From the NCBI GenBank assembly GCA_020722645.1, contig DYKL01000217.1, positions 1 to 6,222 of the forward strand: a DNA stretch of 6,222 nt, given 5' to 3'. Of this stretch, positions 1 through 6,222 are shown one piece after another. Made by a program: the position numbers and the translations under genes. The notes under the pieces are model-generated. The model saw only the letters and a list, made by a program, of their open reading frames with translations, was not told the DNA's origin and did no database searches. Position 1 is the stretch's first letter; every line of letters begins with the position of its first letter. This stretch comes from Acetofilamentum sp. Lineage in GTDB: Bacteria > Bacteroidota > Bacteroidia > Bacteroidales > JAFGUD01.

Positions 1-20
1 TGCAGGTGTTTTCACCTGCA
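1..20. repeat. Perfect hairpin (8-bp stem, 4-base loop) at left edge
   Basis: TGCAGGTG and CACCTGCA are exact reverse complements separated by TTTT. The stem begins at the first base of the window, so it may be longer: the following bases AACC would pair with GGTT if that lies just outside. No T-run follows on the plus strand, so it is not a standard intrinsic terminator in that direction. Positions 1-50 are about 44% GC, clearly above the surrounding intergenic DNA. Directly after it, ACTTACG (24-30) and ACTTGCG (36-42) form an imperfect direct repeat 12 bases apart. It could be part of an interspersed palindromic element or a terminator for an unseen gene. Confidence 0.6.
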
Positions 21-59
21 ACCACTTACGAAAAGACTTGCGGATTTAAGGTAAACCAT

Positions 60-117
60 AAAAAAGTTGAAATAGCAATATCAGTATTTTAATTAATATT
101 TTTACTTTCAACTTTTT
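60..117 (-). terminator. Probable terminator of gcvH (long-loop inverted repeat, possibly bidirectional)
   Basis: AAAAAGTTGAAA at 61-72 and TTTCAACTTTTT at 106-117 are a perfect 12-bp inverted repeat with a 33-base AT-rich loop. Read on the minus strand, the stem starts 8 bases after the gcvH stop codon, and its 3' arm ends in six U residues (complement of 60-65), as expected of a factor-independent terminator whose U-tract is part of the stem. Read on the plus strand it also ends in five T residues, so it could stop transcripts entering from the left. The stem is AT-rich and the loop is long, which makes it weaker than a textbook terminator. Confidence 0.45.
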
Positions 118-125
118 AACAATAA

Positions 126-506
126 TTATGCACCGATAAGTTTTGAGTAATCTTCAGGCGATAACAAAGCGTTTAAATCATTTTTATTGTTCATTTTAAC
201 TTTAATTATCCAACCTTGGTCAAATGGATTTGTATTGATAAGTTCCGGTTTATCTGCCAAAGCCTCATTTTTTTCGAGAACTTCTCCTCCAACCGGCATC
301 AGCATATCAGCAACTGTTTTAACTGCTTCAATTGTTCCGAAAGTTTCATTAGCACTTAGAGTTTCGCCAATAACTTCAACTTCGACATAAACAATGTCAC
401 CAAGTTCTTTTTGTGCATAATCAGTGATTCCTATTGTTGCAATATCACCATCAACTTTTACCCATTCGTGATCGTTTGAGTATTTAAAATTTTGGGGAAT
501 GTTCAT
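126..506 (-). CDS. gcvH: Glycine cleavage system H protein
   Basis: GcvH carries a lipoyl group that shuttles the aminomethyl intermediate from GcvP to GcvT and is then reoxidised by the L protein, in the cytoplasm. The 126-residue protein is full length for the family (about 125-130). It has the usual N-terminal block with HEW at residues 13-15, then GITDYAQKELGDIV at 26-39, and the lipoylation segment ETFGTIEAVK, which puts the acceptor lysine at K63. The C-terminal part has the conserved NPFDQGWI pattern followed by a short helix ending near LSPEDYSKL. ATG at 504-506 gives the standard start; there is no good Shine-Dalgarno, only an A/T-rich leader, which is normal in Bacteroidota. No gcvP, gcvT or lipoate gene is visible next to it, so the gene stands alone here. 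It is divergent from porZ. I saw no convincing TAnnTTTG promoter on its strand in the 225-bp upstream gap; the nearest is TATTTTTC (complement of 651-658), with one mismatch and no partner -33 box. Confidence 0.97.
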   Translation of the reverse strand: MNIPQNFKYSNDHEWVKVDGDIATIGITDYAQKELGDIVYVEVEVIGETLSANETFGTIEAVKTVADMLMPVGGEVLEKNEALADKPELINTNPFDQGWIIKVKMNNKNDLNALLSPEDYSKLIGA

Positions 507-664
507 AGCTTAATTTTTTAAATATTTATAATAATATACAATTTTTCATAAAATTTTTACACAATTTCCACTATTTATATCCCTGAATATCAGAGTAATA
601 TATGTCATTTTTAAGTGTAAATCGGTCTGTAAATTTAATAATTTCAATTTGAAAAATAAATTTT

Positions 665-690
665 TTTGCTTTTTTTTATTTCTATTTTTG
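665..690 (+). promoter_or_regulatory. Candidate Bacteroidota-type promoter of porZ
   Basis: TATTTTTG at 683-690 matches the Bacteroidota -7 consensus TAnnTTTG exactly. A TTTG at 665-668 could be the -33 element, but the 14-base spacer is shorter than the usual spacing of roughly 19-21, so the upstream box is doubtful. Transcription from this -7 element would start near 695-700, leaving a leader of about 30-40 bases before the porZ ATG at 732. The area is very T-rich, so a chance match is possible. Confidence 0.4.
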
Positions 691-731
691 TGGTTTAAAA
701 TCAATAATTATTTTTTATTAAAAGTATTATA

Positions 732-3002
732 ATGAAAAAAATAACTTTTTTATTATCAATTTTTCTGTCAACAGTGTTATATTCTCAGATACCGGTCGAT
801 ACTTGGCGTGACCACTATTCTTTTATAAATGTTTTAGGAGCTTGGGAAATTAATTCCGATTCTTATGTTTTGGCTTCTGAAAACGGGTTATGCTATTTCG
901 ACAATGATTTTAATTATCAGAAATTAACAAAAACAAATGGTTTGTCTGATGTTGGAATTTCTGCTGTTGAGTATGATTTGTCAAAAGATATTTTAATTGT
1001 CGCATACCAAAACGGAAATATTGACATTGTTTCAGACCAGCAAATTTTAAATATTGCCGATATCAAAAGAAAAAGTATTTCAGGCAACAAAAAAATCAAC
1101 TCTATCACAGTTGAAGGTGATTATGCTTATTTGTCCTGCAGCTTCGGAATAATCAAAATTGACATCGTAAATGCTGAAATTGTTGATACATATTACATTG
1201 GTGCAGAAGCTTCTTATGTAAACGTTTACAAAACAGTCATCTTAGAAGACTCCATTTTTGCTGCAACAGATTTGGGATTATATGCAGCAGATATTGATAA
1301 TGTTCTTGCTGATTTTAACAACTGGCAAATTTTAAATACTCCTTACCCTTCATTTTACGATTTAACAATATTCAACAACAGTTTATATGCAATAGTCGCA
1401 GAATCTTCTGCTTTTCGTTGCGTTAAAAAAACAGAAAACAGTTGGATTATTGTCAAAAAATACGATATTAACAGTCAGAGCAGATTATTCAGTTATAATA
1501 ATCTGTTTATTGCAACTGGATACTACATTTTTGAACTCAGCAAAGAAGGAACTCTTATACAGACAATTTCAAAATATTCTGATGAAATAGCAGCAAGACC
1601 TCAATTTGTAAGTATTACAGAAAACGGAAAACTATTAATCGGAGATTCCTACTTTGGTTTGGTTATTAATGACGAAGAAGAATTTTCTTTTTTTAATCCT
1701 GATGGTACATATTCCAACGAAATATTTAAAGTAAGTTCTTTCAATAATTACACTGTTGTTACAAGAGGGGGATTCAATTCTGCGGGTGTCAATTTATGGA
1801 GACACGCTTATGTTAATTATTTTTCGGAAAACCAATGGAATTATTATGTTAAAGATGACTGTCGGGACTTAAACTGTATATTGCGAGATGAATCAAATCC
1901 CGCACATTTTTACATCGGTTCGTGGGGTTATGGTTTGCTCGAGTTTCTTGACGGAGAAGTTATAAATCATTACAAAGAAGGCAACAGTCCGCTTGTTCCA
2001 ATTATTGCGGGCCCATACATCAGAATTTCCGGACTTGATTTTGATGATGACAAAAATGTTTGGATGATTAACAGAGCTATTTTGAATCCTGTAAATGTTT
2101 TAAAACCCGACGGCAATTGGGTAAGCCTCCAAATAAACGAAATATCTGATCAGGTAACAGGTCCGTTGATTCATACTGACGAAAACTTAATCTTTGCAGT
2201 TCTTCCAAACAAAGGATTAATGATTTTAGACTATAACAATACTCTCGAAAACCAGAATGATGATATTGCAAAAGCATTCTATCCAAGAGACGAAGAAGGT
2301 TCAACCATAGGCAGTGAAATTTTTTGTATAGCCGAAGACAAAAAAGGCGATATCTGGTTTGGAACAAACGAAGGAGTTGGAGTTTTTTATGATACTCAAA
2401 ACTTCACCGACCCTGCATTTACGGCTACAAGAATAAAAATAACCGCCGAACTGAATGATTCTTTGGTTACAGATTATCTGCTCAAAAAACAGTCTGTTTT
2501 ATGTGTTGCAATTGACGGAGGAAACAGAAAATGGTTCGGTACAGAATCAGCCGGTGCTTTTCTGATTAATGAAACAGGGACTGAAGAACTTCTGCATTTT
2601 GACACAGAAAATAGTCCTTTGCCCTCAAATAAAATTTATTCTATTGCCGTTGATAATTTGACCGGCGAAGTTTTTTTTGCCACTGACAATGGCTTGGTTT
2701 CATACAGAGGTGATGCTACCGAAGCCAATGATGAATTTCAGAATGTATATGTTTTCCCTAATCCGGTCAGACCTGATTACACAGGATTAATAACTGTTAC
2801 AGGTCTGATTTATCAAACTAATGTTAAAATAACTGATATTGCCGGAAATATTGTTTATGAAACAACATCAGAAGGTGGTCAGGCTACATGGGACGGAAAT
2901 AATTTTGACGGTAAAAGAGTTCAGACAGGCGTATATATTGTTTTCTGTTCTAATGACGACGGTTCTAAAACTCATATTACAAAACTTTTATTTATAAACT
3001 AA
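732..3002 (+). CDS. porZ: Type IX secretion attachment-complex protein PorZ (two-propeller, T9SS C-terminal domain)
   Basis: PorZ is a surface protein of the T9SS attachment complex (with PorU, PorV and PorQ). In Porphyromonas it binds anionic LPS and supplies it to the sortase PorU, which joins it to secreted cargo. This 756-residue protein is close in length to P. gingivalis PorZ (about 776). A Sec signal peptide covers residues 1-18, with probable cleavage LYS|Q. The mature N-terminus shows the family pattern WRDHYSF, then LTKTNGLSDVGIS, a run resembling LIVAYQNGNIDIV, and NIADIKRKSI. This, recalled from PorZ homologues, is the main reason for the name. The middle is beta-propeller. Reg_prop-like blades are visible at 540-545 (DIWFGT), 601-604 (WFGT) and 646-655 (FFATDNGL). 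Residues 671-756 form a type A T9SS sorting-like domain, starting VYVFPNP, with KITDIAGNIVYE, the WDGNNFDGKRVQTGVY segment and a terminal ITKLLFIN. In known PorZ this domain is retained rather than cleaved. The ATG at 732 is the only start that precedes the signal peptide. It is first in a likely three-gene operon. An alternative is a generic T9SS-sorted propeller protein, but the N-terminal motifs favour PorZ. Confidence 0.86.
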   Translation: MKKITFLLSIFLSTVLYSQIPVDTWRDHYSFINVLGAWEINSDSYVLASENGLCYFDNDFNYQKLTKTNGLSDVGISAVEYDLSKDILIVAYQNGNIDIVSDQQILNIADIKRKSISGNKKINSITVEGDYAYLSCSFGIIKIDIVNAEIVDTYYIGAEASYVNVYKTVILEDSIFAATDLGLYAADIDNVLADFNNWQILNTPYPSFYDLTIFNNSLYAIVAESSAFRCVKKTENSWIIVKKYDINSQSRLFSYNNLFIATGYYIFELSKEGTLIQTISKYSDEIAARPQFVSITENGKLLIGDSYFGLVINDEEEFSFFNPDGTYSNEIFKVSSFNNYTVVTRGGFNSAGVNLWRHAYVNYFSENQWNYYVKDDCRDLNCILRDESNPAHFYIGSWGYGLLEFLDGEVINHYKEGNSPLVPIIAGPYIRISGLDFDDDKNVWMINRAILNPVNVLKPDGNWVSLQINEISDQVTGPLIHTDENLIFAVLPNKGLMILDYNNTLENQNDDIAKAFYPRDEEGSTIGSEIFCIAEDKKGDIWFGTNEGVGVFYDTQNFTDPAFTATRIKITAELNDSLVTDYLLKKQSVLCVAIDGGNRKWFGTESAGAFLINETGTEELLHFDTENSPLPSNKIYSIAVDNLTGEVFFATDNGLVSYRGDATEANDEFQNVYVFPNPVRPDYTGLITVTGLIYQTNVKITDIAGNIVYETTSEGGQATWDGNNFDGKRVQTGVYIVFCSNDDGSKTHITKLLFIN

Positions 3003-3006
3003 AAAA

Positions 3007-4506
3007 ATGATTATGCGAATTCTAAAATTTTTAATTTTATTTATTGCAATTTTTCTTTCAAATTTCAGTTACTCACAATCACTAAAAAATCAAACACATT
3101 CGGTTAGTAGTTCTATAAAAAAATTATCTCAGGATCCTGATTTAAAAAATGCGGGCGTTTCTATTTACGTAATTGACTTAAACAGTGGAGAAGTAATTGG
3201 TGAATACAACCCTGATTTATGTCTAAAACCTGCATCTACAATGAAATTGATAACGACTGCTGCTGCGTTGGAAGTTCTCGGACCAAAATACCGATTTGAA
3301 ACAACCCTACAATATGATGGGTACATTGACACTGCGAAAAAAACATTAAACGGAAATATATATATTAAAGGCGGAGGCGACCCTTCTTTGGGTTCAAAAT
3401 ATTTTGAATCTACAAGCAACAAACAATTTTTAGCACAATGGTTTGATGCAGTAAAATTATTGAATATTGACACAATTAACGGCAGAATAATCTCAGATGC
3501 AACTTATTATTCACGTCAGATGGTTCCGCCTACATGGTCTTGGGAAGATTTTGGCAACTATTTCGGTGCCGGACCTTGCGGTTTAACAATTTACGACAAT
3601 TTATACACACTTTTTTTCAAAACAGCTTCTTATGAGGGAGGTAAAACAGAAATAACAAAAATGGAGCCTTATATCCCCGAAATGACATTTGATAATCAGG
3701 TTGTTGCTGCAAATATATCAGACGACCAGTCATATATTTTCGGACAGCCATATACATTTCACAGATTTATCAACGGTAAACTACCTTTGGGAAAAAGCGA
3801 ATATAAAGTAAAAGGCTCAATGCCTGACCCTGCTTTGTTTGCCGCTCAGGAATTTTATTCAAAACTCACTCAAAACGGAGTATTTATTAAATATCCGGCA
3901 ACAACATTAAGAATTTTAGAAGAAAAAAACATAACAATGCAGGAAAAAAGGACTGATTTTTACAAAACTTATTCTGTTACACTTGCCGATATTGTTGATA
4001 AACTCAATAAAAACAGTATAAATTTATTTGCCGAACATCTTTTAGTTGAAGTTGGGATAAAAAAAGGCGGAGCAAATGATGTTAAATCGGCTACAGAAGT
4101 AATGGAAGACTTTTGGGCTGCAAAAGGAATGGATGTTGGAGGACTTTCTATAAATGACGGAAGCGGTTTATCTCATTACAATTACATTAGTTCCAAACAA
4201 TTAGTTTTTGTCCTGAAATATATGTATAAAAACAGCAGCAGTTATGATGTTTTTTATAATTCATTACCTGTAAGCGGAGAAAACGGCACTTTGAAATATT
4301 TATGCAGAAACACAGCCGCTCACGGAAAAATTCATGCTAAAAGTGGTACTATAAGAGGAGTAAGATGCTACGCCGGATACACAGTCTCTAATTCGGGACG
4401 ACAAATTGCTTTTGCGATTTTGTTCAACAATTATACCTGTTCTTCGTCTAAATCAAAAGAAAAAATGGAAGAATTTATGATTGCACTTGTTTCGTTGGAT
4501 TTGTAA
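3007..4506 (+). CDS. dacB: D-alanyl-D-alanine carboxypeptidase/endopeptidase, PBP4 type (peptidase S13)
   Basis: This is a low-molecular-weight penicillin-binding protein that removes terminal D-Ala from peptidoglycan stem peptides and cuts D-Ala-mDAP cross-links in the periplasm. All three active-site motifs are present: S77-T-M-K80 (nucleophile Ser77, within KPASTMKLITTAAALE), S337-I-N339 (within NKNSINLFAEHLL) and K445-S-G447-T. The S13 hallmark DGSGLS at 384-389 is followed by H-Y-N instead of the more common R-x-N. The long stretch between motifs 1 and 2 is the insertion typical of S13 enzymes. The 499 residues compare with 477 in E. coli DacB, so it is complete. A signal peptide spans about residues 1-23, with likely cleavage SYS|Q. 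Translation could start at the ATG at 3007 or at 3013 (M3); both leave the signal peptide intact. Only four bases separate it from the porZ stop, and no terminator or promoter fits there, so translation is probably coupled to porZ. Confidence 0.95.
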   Translation: MIMRILKFLILFIAIFLSNFSYSQSLKNQTHSVSSSIKKLSQDPDLKNAGVSIYVIDLNSGEVIGEYNPDLCLKPASTMKLITTAAALEVLGPKYRFETTLQYDGYIDTAKKTLNGNIYIKGGGDPSLGSKYFESTSNKQFLAQWFDAVKLLNIDTINGRIISDATYYSRQMVPPTWSWEDFGNYFGAGPCGLTIYDNLYTLFFKTASYEGGKTEITKMEPYIPEMTFDNQVVAANISDDQSYIFGQPYTFHRFINGKLPLGKSEYKVKGSMPDPALFAAQEFYSKLTQNGVFIKYPATTLRILEEKNITMQEKRTDFYKTYSVTLADIVDKLNKNSINLFAEHLLVEVGIKKGGANDVKSATEVMEDFWAAKGMDVGGLSINDGSGLSHYNYISSKQLVFVLKYMYKNSSSYDVFYNSLPVSGENGTLKYLCRNTAAHGKIHAKSGTIRGVRCYAGYTVSNSGRQIAFAILFNNYTCSSSKSKEKMEEFMIALVSLDL

Positions 4507-4526
4507 AATCTTATATAAAACTTACG

Positions 4527-5762
4527 ATGGATATAAATTTTAATAAAATATTTGAAATATTCGACAAAAAGGAACAAAATATCAAATCTTTTATTCCAGA
4601 AGAAAACAAAAAACAAAGAATTTACGAAGATTTAGAAAAGGTTAAAAATAAATTTTCTTCGTCAGAAATTAAACCGCCATTATATTGCCTGCCTGTTGGA
4701 ATTAAGGATATTATAATAACAGATGGTTTTAAGACAAAATGCGGTTCGGAGTTACCGGCTGATATTTTCAACGGAAAAGAAGCGTCTATTGTAACAAAGT
4801 TGAAAGAAGCCGGAGCAGTAATCTTCGGTAAAACAGTAACAACAGAATTTGCATATTTTGAGCCTGGACCAACCAGAAATCCGCATAATTACAATCATAC
4901 TCCCGGTGGCTCAAGCAGTGGTTCGGCTGCTGCTGTTGCTGCCGGTATCGTTCCATTGGCATTCGGCACACAAACAATCGGGTCGATTATAAGACCTGCG
5001 GCATATTGCGGAGTAATCGGATTTAAGCCAAGTTACGGAAGAATCGAAACTGATGGCGTTGTGCCGTTTTCTGTTTCAGCCGATCATCTGGGCTTTTTTG
5101 CTGAAAATTTTAATTTGACAGAAAAAACTTCATCAGTTGTTTGCAAAAATTGGAATACAAATGTAGTTTTTGACAGAAAAAATTTGACAATAGGAGCAGT
5201 AACAGGCAAATTTATAAGACAGGCAGATGATGAAATGATAAAATTTTACGAACAAAGCATTATTAATCTTGAAAAAAGAGGTCATAAATTAGTAAAAATA
5301 GACTTATTCGGCGATATTGAAAAAATAAATTCAATTCATCGTAAGATGATAGCTGCCGAGTTTTCGCAAGTTCATAAAGACTGGTTTGCAAAATATAAGA
5401 ATCTTTATCGTCTGAAAACTGCCGAACTGATAACAGAAGGTATGCAAGTTAGCCAAAGGGATTTAGAAGATGCAAAAAGTCAAAGATTTGAACTCAGAAA
5501 ACATATCGAATTACAAAAAACGCTGAACAAAATAGATGTTTGGATAAGTCCTGCTACTTTGGGTGATGCTCCCGAAGGAATGGCAACCGGAAGTCCATTA
5601 ATGAACTTGCCCTGGACTTTTTCAGGTTTGCCGGTAATTACTTTTCAAAGCGGAAAATCAGTTAAAAATCTGCCTTTAGCATTGCAATATACAGGCTCTT
5701 TTATGAAAGACGAAGAATTACTTAAAATTGCAAAAATACTTTTTGATGGAACGGATTATTAG
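4527..5762 (+). CDS. Amidase-signature family hydrolase
   Basis: This enzyme hydrolyses an amide bond through the Ser-cisSer-Lys triad of the amidase signature (AS) family. The triad is complete: Lys60 in PVGIKD, the cis-Ser at Ser129 in GGSSSGSAAAV, and the nucleophile Ser153 in GTQTIGSIIRPAAYCG. The spacing of 24 residues between the two serines is that of characterised AS enzymes. The C-terminal end has the usual SPATLGDAPEG, NLPWTFSGLP and LPLALQ blocks, so the 411-residue protein is complete though shorter than GatA (about 480). It is not GatA: the nucleophile loop reads GTQT..S rather than GTDTGGS, and no gatB or gatC is nearby. The GTQT form occurs in a subgroup of general amidases. 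There is no signal peptide, so it is probably cytoplasmic, and the substrate is unknown. Residue 151 is Ile where family members usually have Gly or Ala. The start at 4527 gives a normal N-terminal region with helices before the Lys motif. It lies 20 bases after dacB and probably shares its transcript. Confidence 0.92.
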   Translation: MDINFNKIFEIFDKKEQNIKSFIPEENKKQRIYEDLEKVKNKFSSSEIKPPLYCLPVGIKDIIITDGFKTKCGSELPADIFNGKEASIVTKLKEAGAVIFGKTVTTEFAYFEPGPTRNPHNYNHTPGGSSSGSAAAVAAGIVPLAFGTQTIGSIIRPAAYCGVIGFKPSYGRIETDGVVPFSVSADHLGFFAENFNLTEKTSSVVCKNWNTNVVFDRKNLTIGAVTGKFIRQADDEMIKFYEQSIINLEKRGHKLVKIDLFGDIEKINSIHRKMIAAEFSQVHKDWFAKYKNLYRLKTAELITEGMQVSQRDLEDAKSQRFELRKHIELQKTLNKIDVWISPATLGDAPEGMATGSPLMNLPWTFSGLPVITFQSGKSVKNLPLALQYTGSFMKDEELLKIAKILFDGTDY

Positions 5763-6037
5763 TTAACAAAATCTATGATGTTTCTGATTATAAACCATTA
5801 TTTTTGTCTTCATTTATTACACTTTCTTAATAAAAAGGGTAATTCAAAAAAATTGTTGTTTATATTCAAATAGTTAAGCAATTTAATTTCTTCATAATTT
5901 GCTCATTTATTGCCAAAATGGTAAATTTTTAGTGTAATCTGCAAATTATAACTTATCTTAGTCATTCCTTTGGAAACTTGTTGAACTTGTTCTGAAAGTA
6001 ACTAAAAACAATGTGCATCTTTTAGACAAATAAATGA
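5763..6037. other. AT-rich intergenic region without an intact gene
   Basis: No reading frame here looks like a gene on either strand. There is no G/C-rich hairpin with a T-run after the amidase stop. The nearest candidate is an all-A/T stem, TTTATTA/TAATAAA, at 5813-5819 and 5828-5834, too weak to call a terminator. The right half holds the AACTTGTT repeats listed separately. The segment TTTTTAGTGTAATCTGCAAATT (5926-5947) resembles one upstream of porZ at 608-636. Confidence 0.6.
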
Positions 6038-6071
6038 TTAATTGCTTAGTACTACTCCTTCAACAAGTTTC
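5973..6071. repeat. 13-bp inverted repeat with tandem AACTTGTT copy
   Basis: GAAACTTGTTGAA at 5973-5985 is the exact reverse complement of TTCAACAAGTTTC at 6059-6071, with a 73-base spacer. The core AACTTGTT occurs twice in tandem on the plus strand (5975-5982 and 5984-5991, a 9-base period) and once inverted (6062-6069). The right arm lies inside the minus-strand coding remnant at the edge of the window. The pair could be the ends of a small non-autonomous element, a regulatory operator, or part of a larger stem. The perfect match is seen directly; any function is inference. Confidence 0.5.
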
Positions 6072-6222
6072 TTTGCAGAAGGACTATGAGAGTTGAGAGA
6101 TCTTAAGACATCAAAAATTATACGAGTAAATTTCAAAGCTCTATCACCTGAGTATCCATAAAAAAGTTAAATGAGTCCGGTATAAAAACTCCCTCTTTTT
6201 TTAAGCTCGTATAAATGCGATA
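6038..6222 (-). pseudogene. Possible frameshifted 3' end of an unrecognised gene, running off the right edge
   Basis: On the minus strand a frame enters from the window edge and stays open for 29 codons (YRIYTSLKKEGVFIPDSFNF...) before a TGA at 6133-6135. A second frame, open from 6166, runs 42 codons (containing GYSGDRALKFTRIIFDVLRS) to a TAA at 6038-6040. They overlap at a run of six T (minus strand; A-run near 6160-6165). One extra base there would fuse them into a continuous reading of about 61 residues. This suggests a gene broken by a one-base loss, or a homopolymer sequencing error. I do not recognise the protein; a transposase or other repeat-family remnant would fit an edge like this but is not shown. 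Frames of this length also arise by chance in AT-rich DNA at a low but real rate. Confidence 0.3.

Noticed and set aside
1..60. Possible partial tRNA or other structured RNA gene at the left edge
   Set aside because: The hairpin does not fit a T-arm (no GTTCRAnYC loop) and there is no matching acceptor or CCA end.
187..390. Plus-strand open frame of 67 codons opposite gcvH
   Set aside because: It is antisense to a clearly conserved gene, has no family motifs, and is explained by gcvH codon use.
2077..2367. Minus-strand open frame of 96 codons inside porZ
   Set aside because: The Leu/Arg/Cys-rich composition is typical of an antisense shadow, and porZ is conserved across the same stretch.
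3165..3473. Minus-strand open frame of 102 codons inside dacB
   Set aside because: It overlaps the SxxK motif region of dacB on the other strand and has no recognisable domain.
4431..4616. Minus-strand open frame of 61 codons across the dacB/amidase junction
   Set aside because: The Phe/Ile/Tyr-rich reading comes from AT-rich DNA opposite two real genes.
4786..4977. Minus-strand open frame of 63 codons inside the amidase gene
   Set aside because: The run of Gln and Leu is the complement of the Gly/Ser/Ala-rich signature region.
5763..5840. Terminator for the porZ-dacB-amidase operon
   Set aside because: Only weak all-A/T stems are present and no T-run follows a stable hairpin; the operon may end by another mechanism or further on.
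5962..6033. Plus-strand reading of 23 residues (SFLWKLVELVLK...)
   Set aside because: There is no start codon, it is bounded by stops on both sides, and it overlaps the AACTTGTT repeats; too short to support as a gene.
1..6222. CRISPR array, phage or defence system
   Set aside because: There are no regularly spaced repeats and no cas, integrase, toxin or nuclease genes; the intact genes are envelope and housekeeping functions.

Overview
The window looks like chromosomal DNA from a Bacteroidota (Bacteroidetes) organism. The DNA is AT-rich, and the genes lack clear Shine-Dalgarno sequences but have A/T-rich leaders. There is a TAnnTTTG-type promoter match. One gene encodes a type IX secretion (T9SS) component, and T9SS is confined to this phylum. 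Genus cannot be fixed from the sequence.

Layout, left to right. Positions 1-60 are gene-free and somewhat richer in GC than the rest. They start with a perfect 8-bp hairpin cut by the window edge. A long AT-rich inverted repeat (60-117) follows, placed to end transcription of gcvH, which lies on the minus strand at 126-506 and encodes the lipoyl-carrying H protein of the glycine cleavage system. A 225-bp divergent intergenic region separates gcvH from a plus-strand cluster of three genes: porZ (732-3002), a dacB-type PBP4 peptidase (3007-4506) and an amidase-signature enzyme (4527-5762). The gaps are 4 and 20 bases, so the three probably form an operon. The last 460 bases hold no intact gene. 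They contain a cluster of AACTTGTT repeats in both orientations and, at the right edge on the minus strand, what looks like the frameshifted tail of a degraded or misassembled gene.

How the genes fit together. PorZ belongs to the cell-surface attachment complex that fixes T9SS cargo to anionic LPS. PBP4 trims peptidoglycan in the periplasm. Both are exported envelope proteins and they are almost certainly co-transcribed. The amidase has no signal peptide, so it is probably cytoplasmic; its substrate cannot be read from sequence. gcvH is a housekeeping gene of one-carbon metabolism, transcribed away from the cluster and not functionally linked to it in any obvious way.

I found no clear undescribed system. 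The three plus-strand genes and gcvH are ordinary family members. The parts that deserve a second look are the two non-coding edges and the porZ-dacB coupling.
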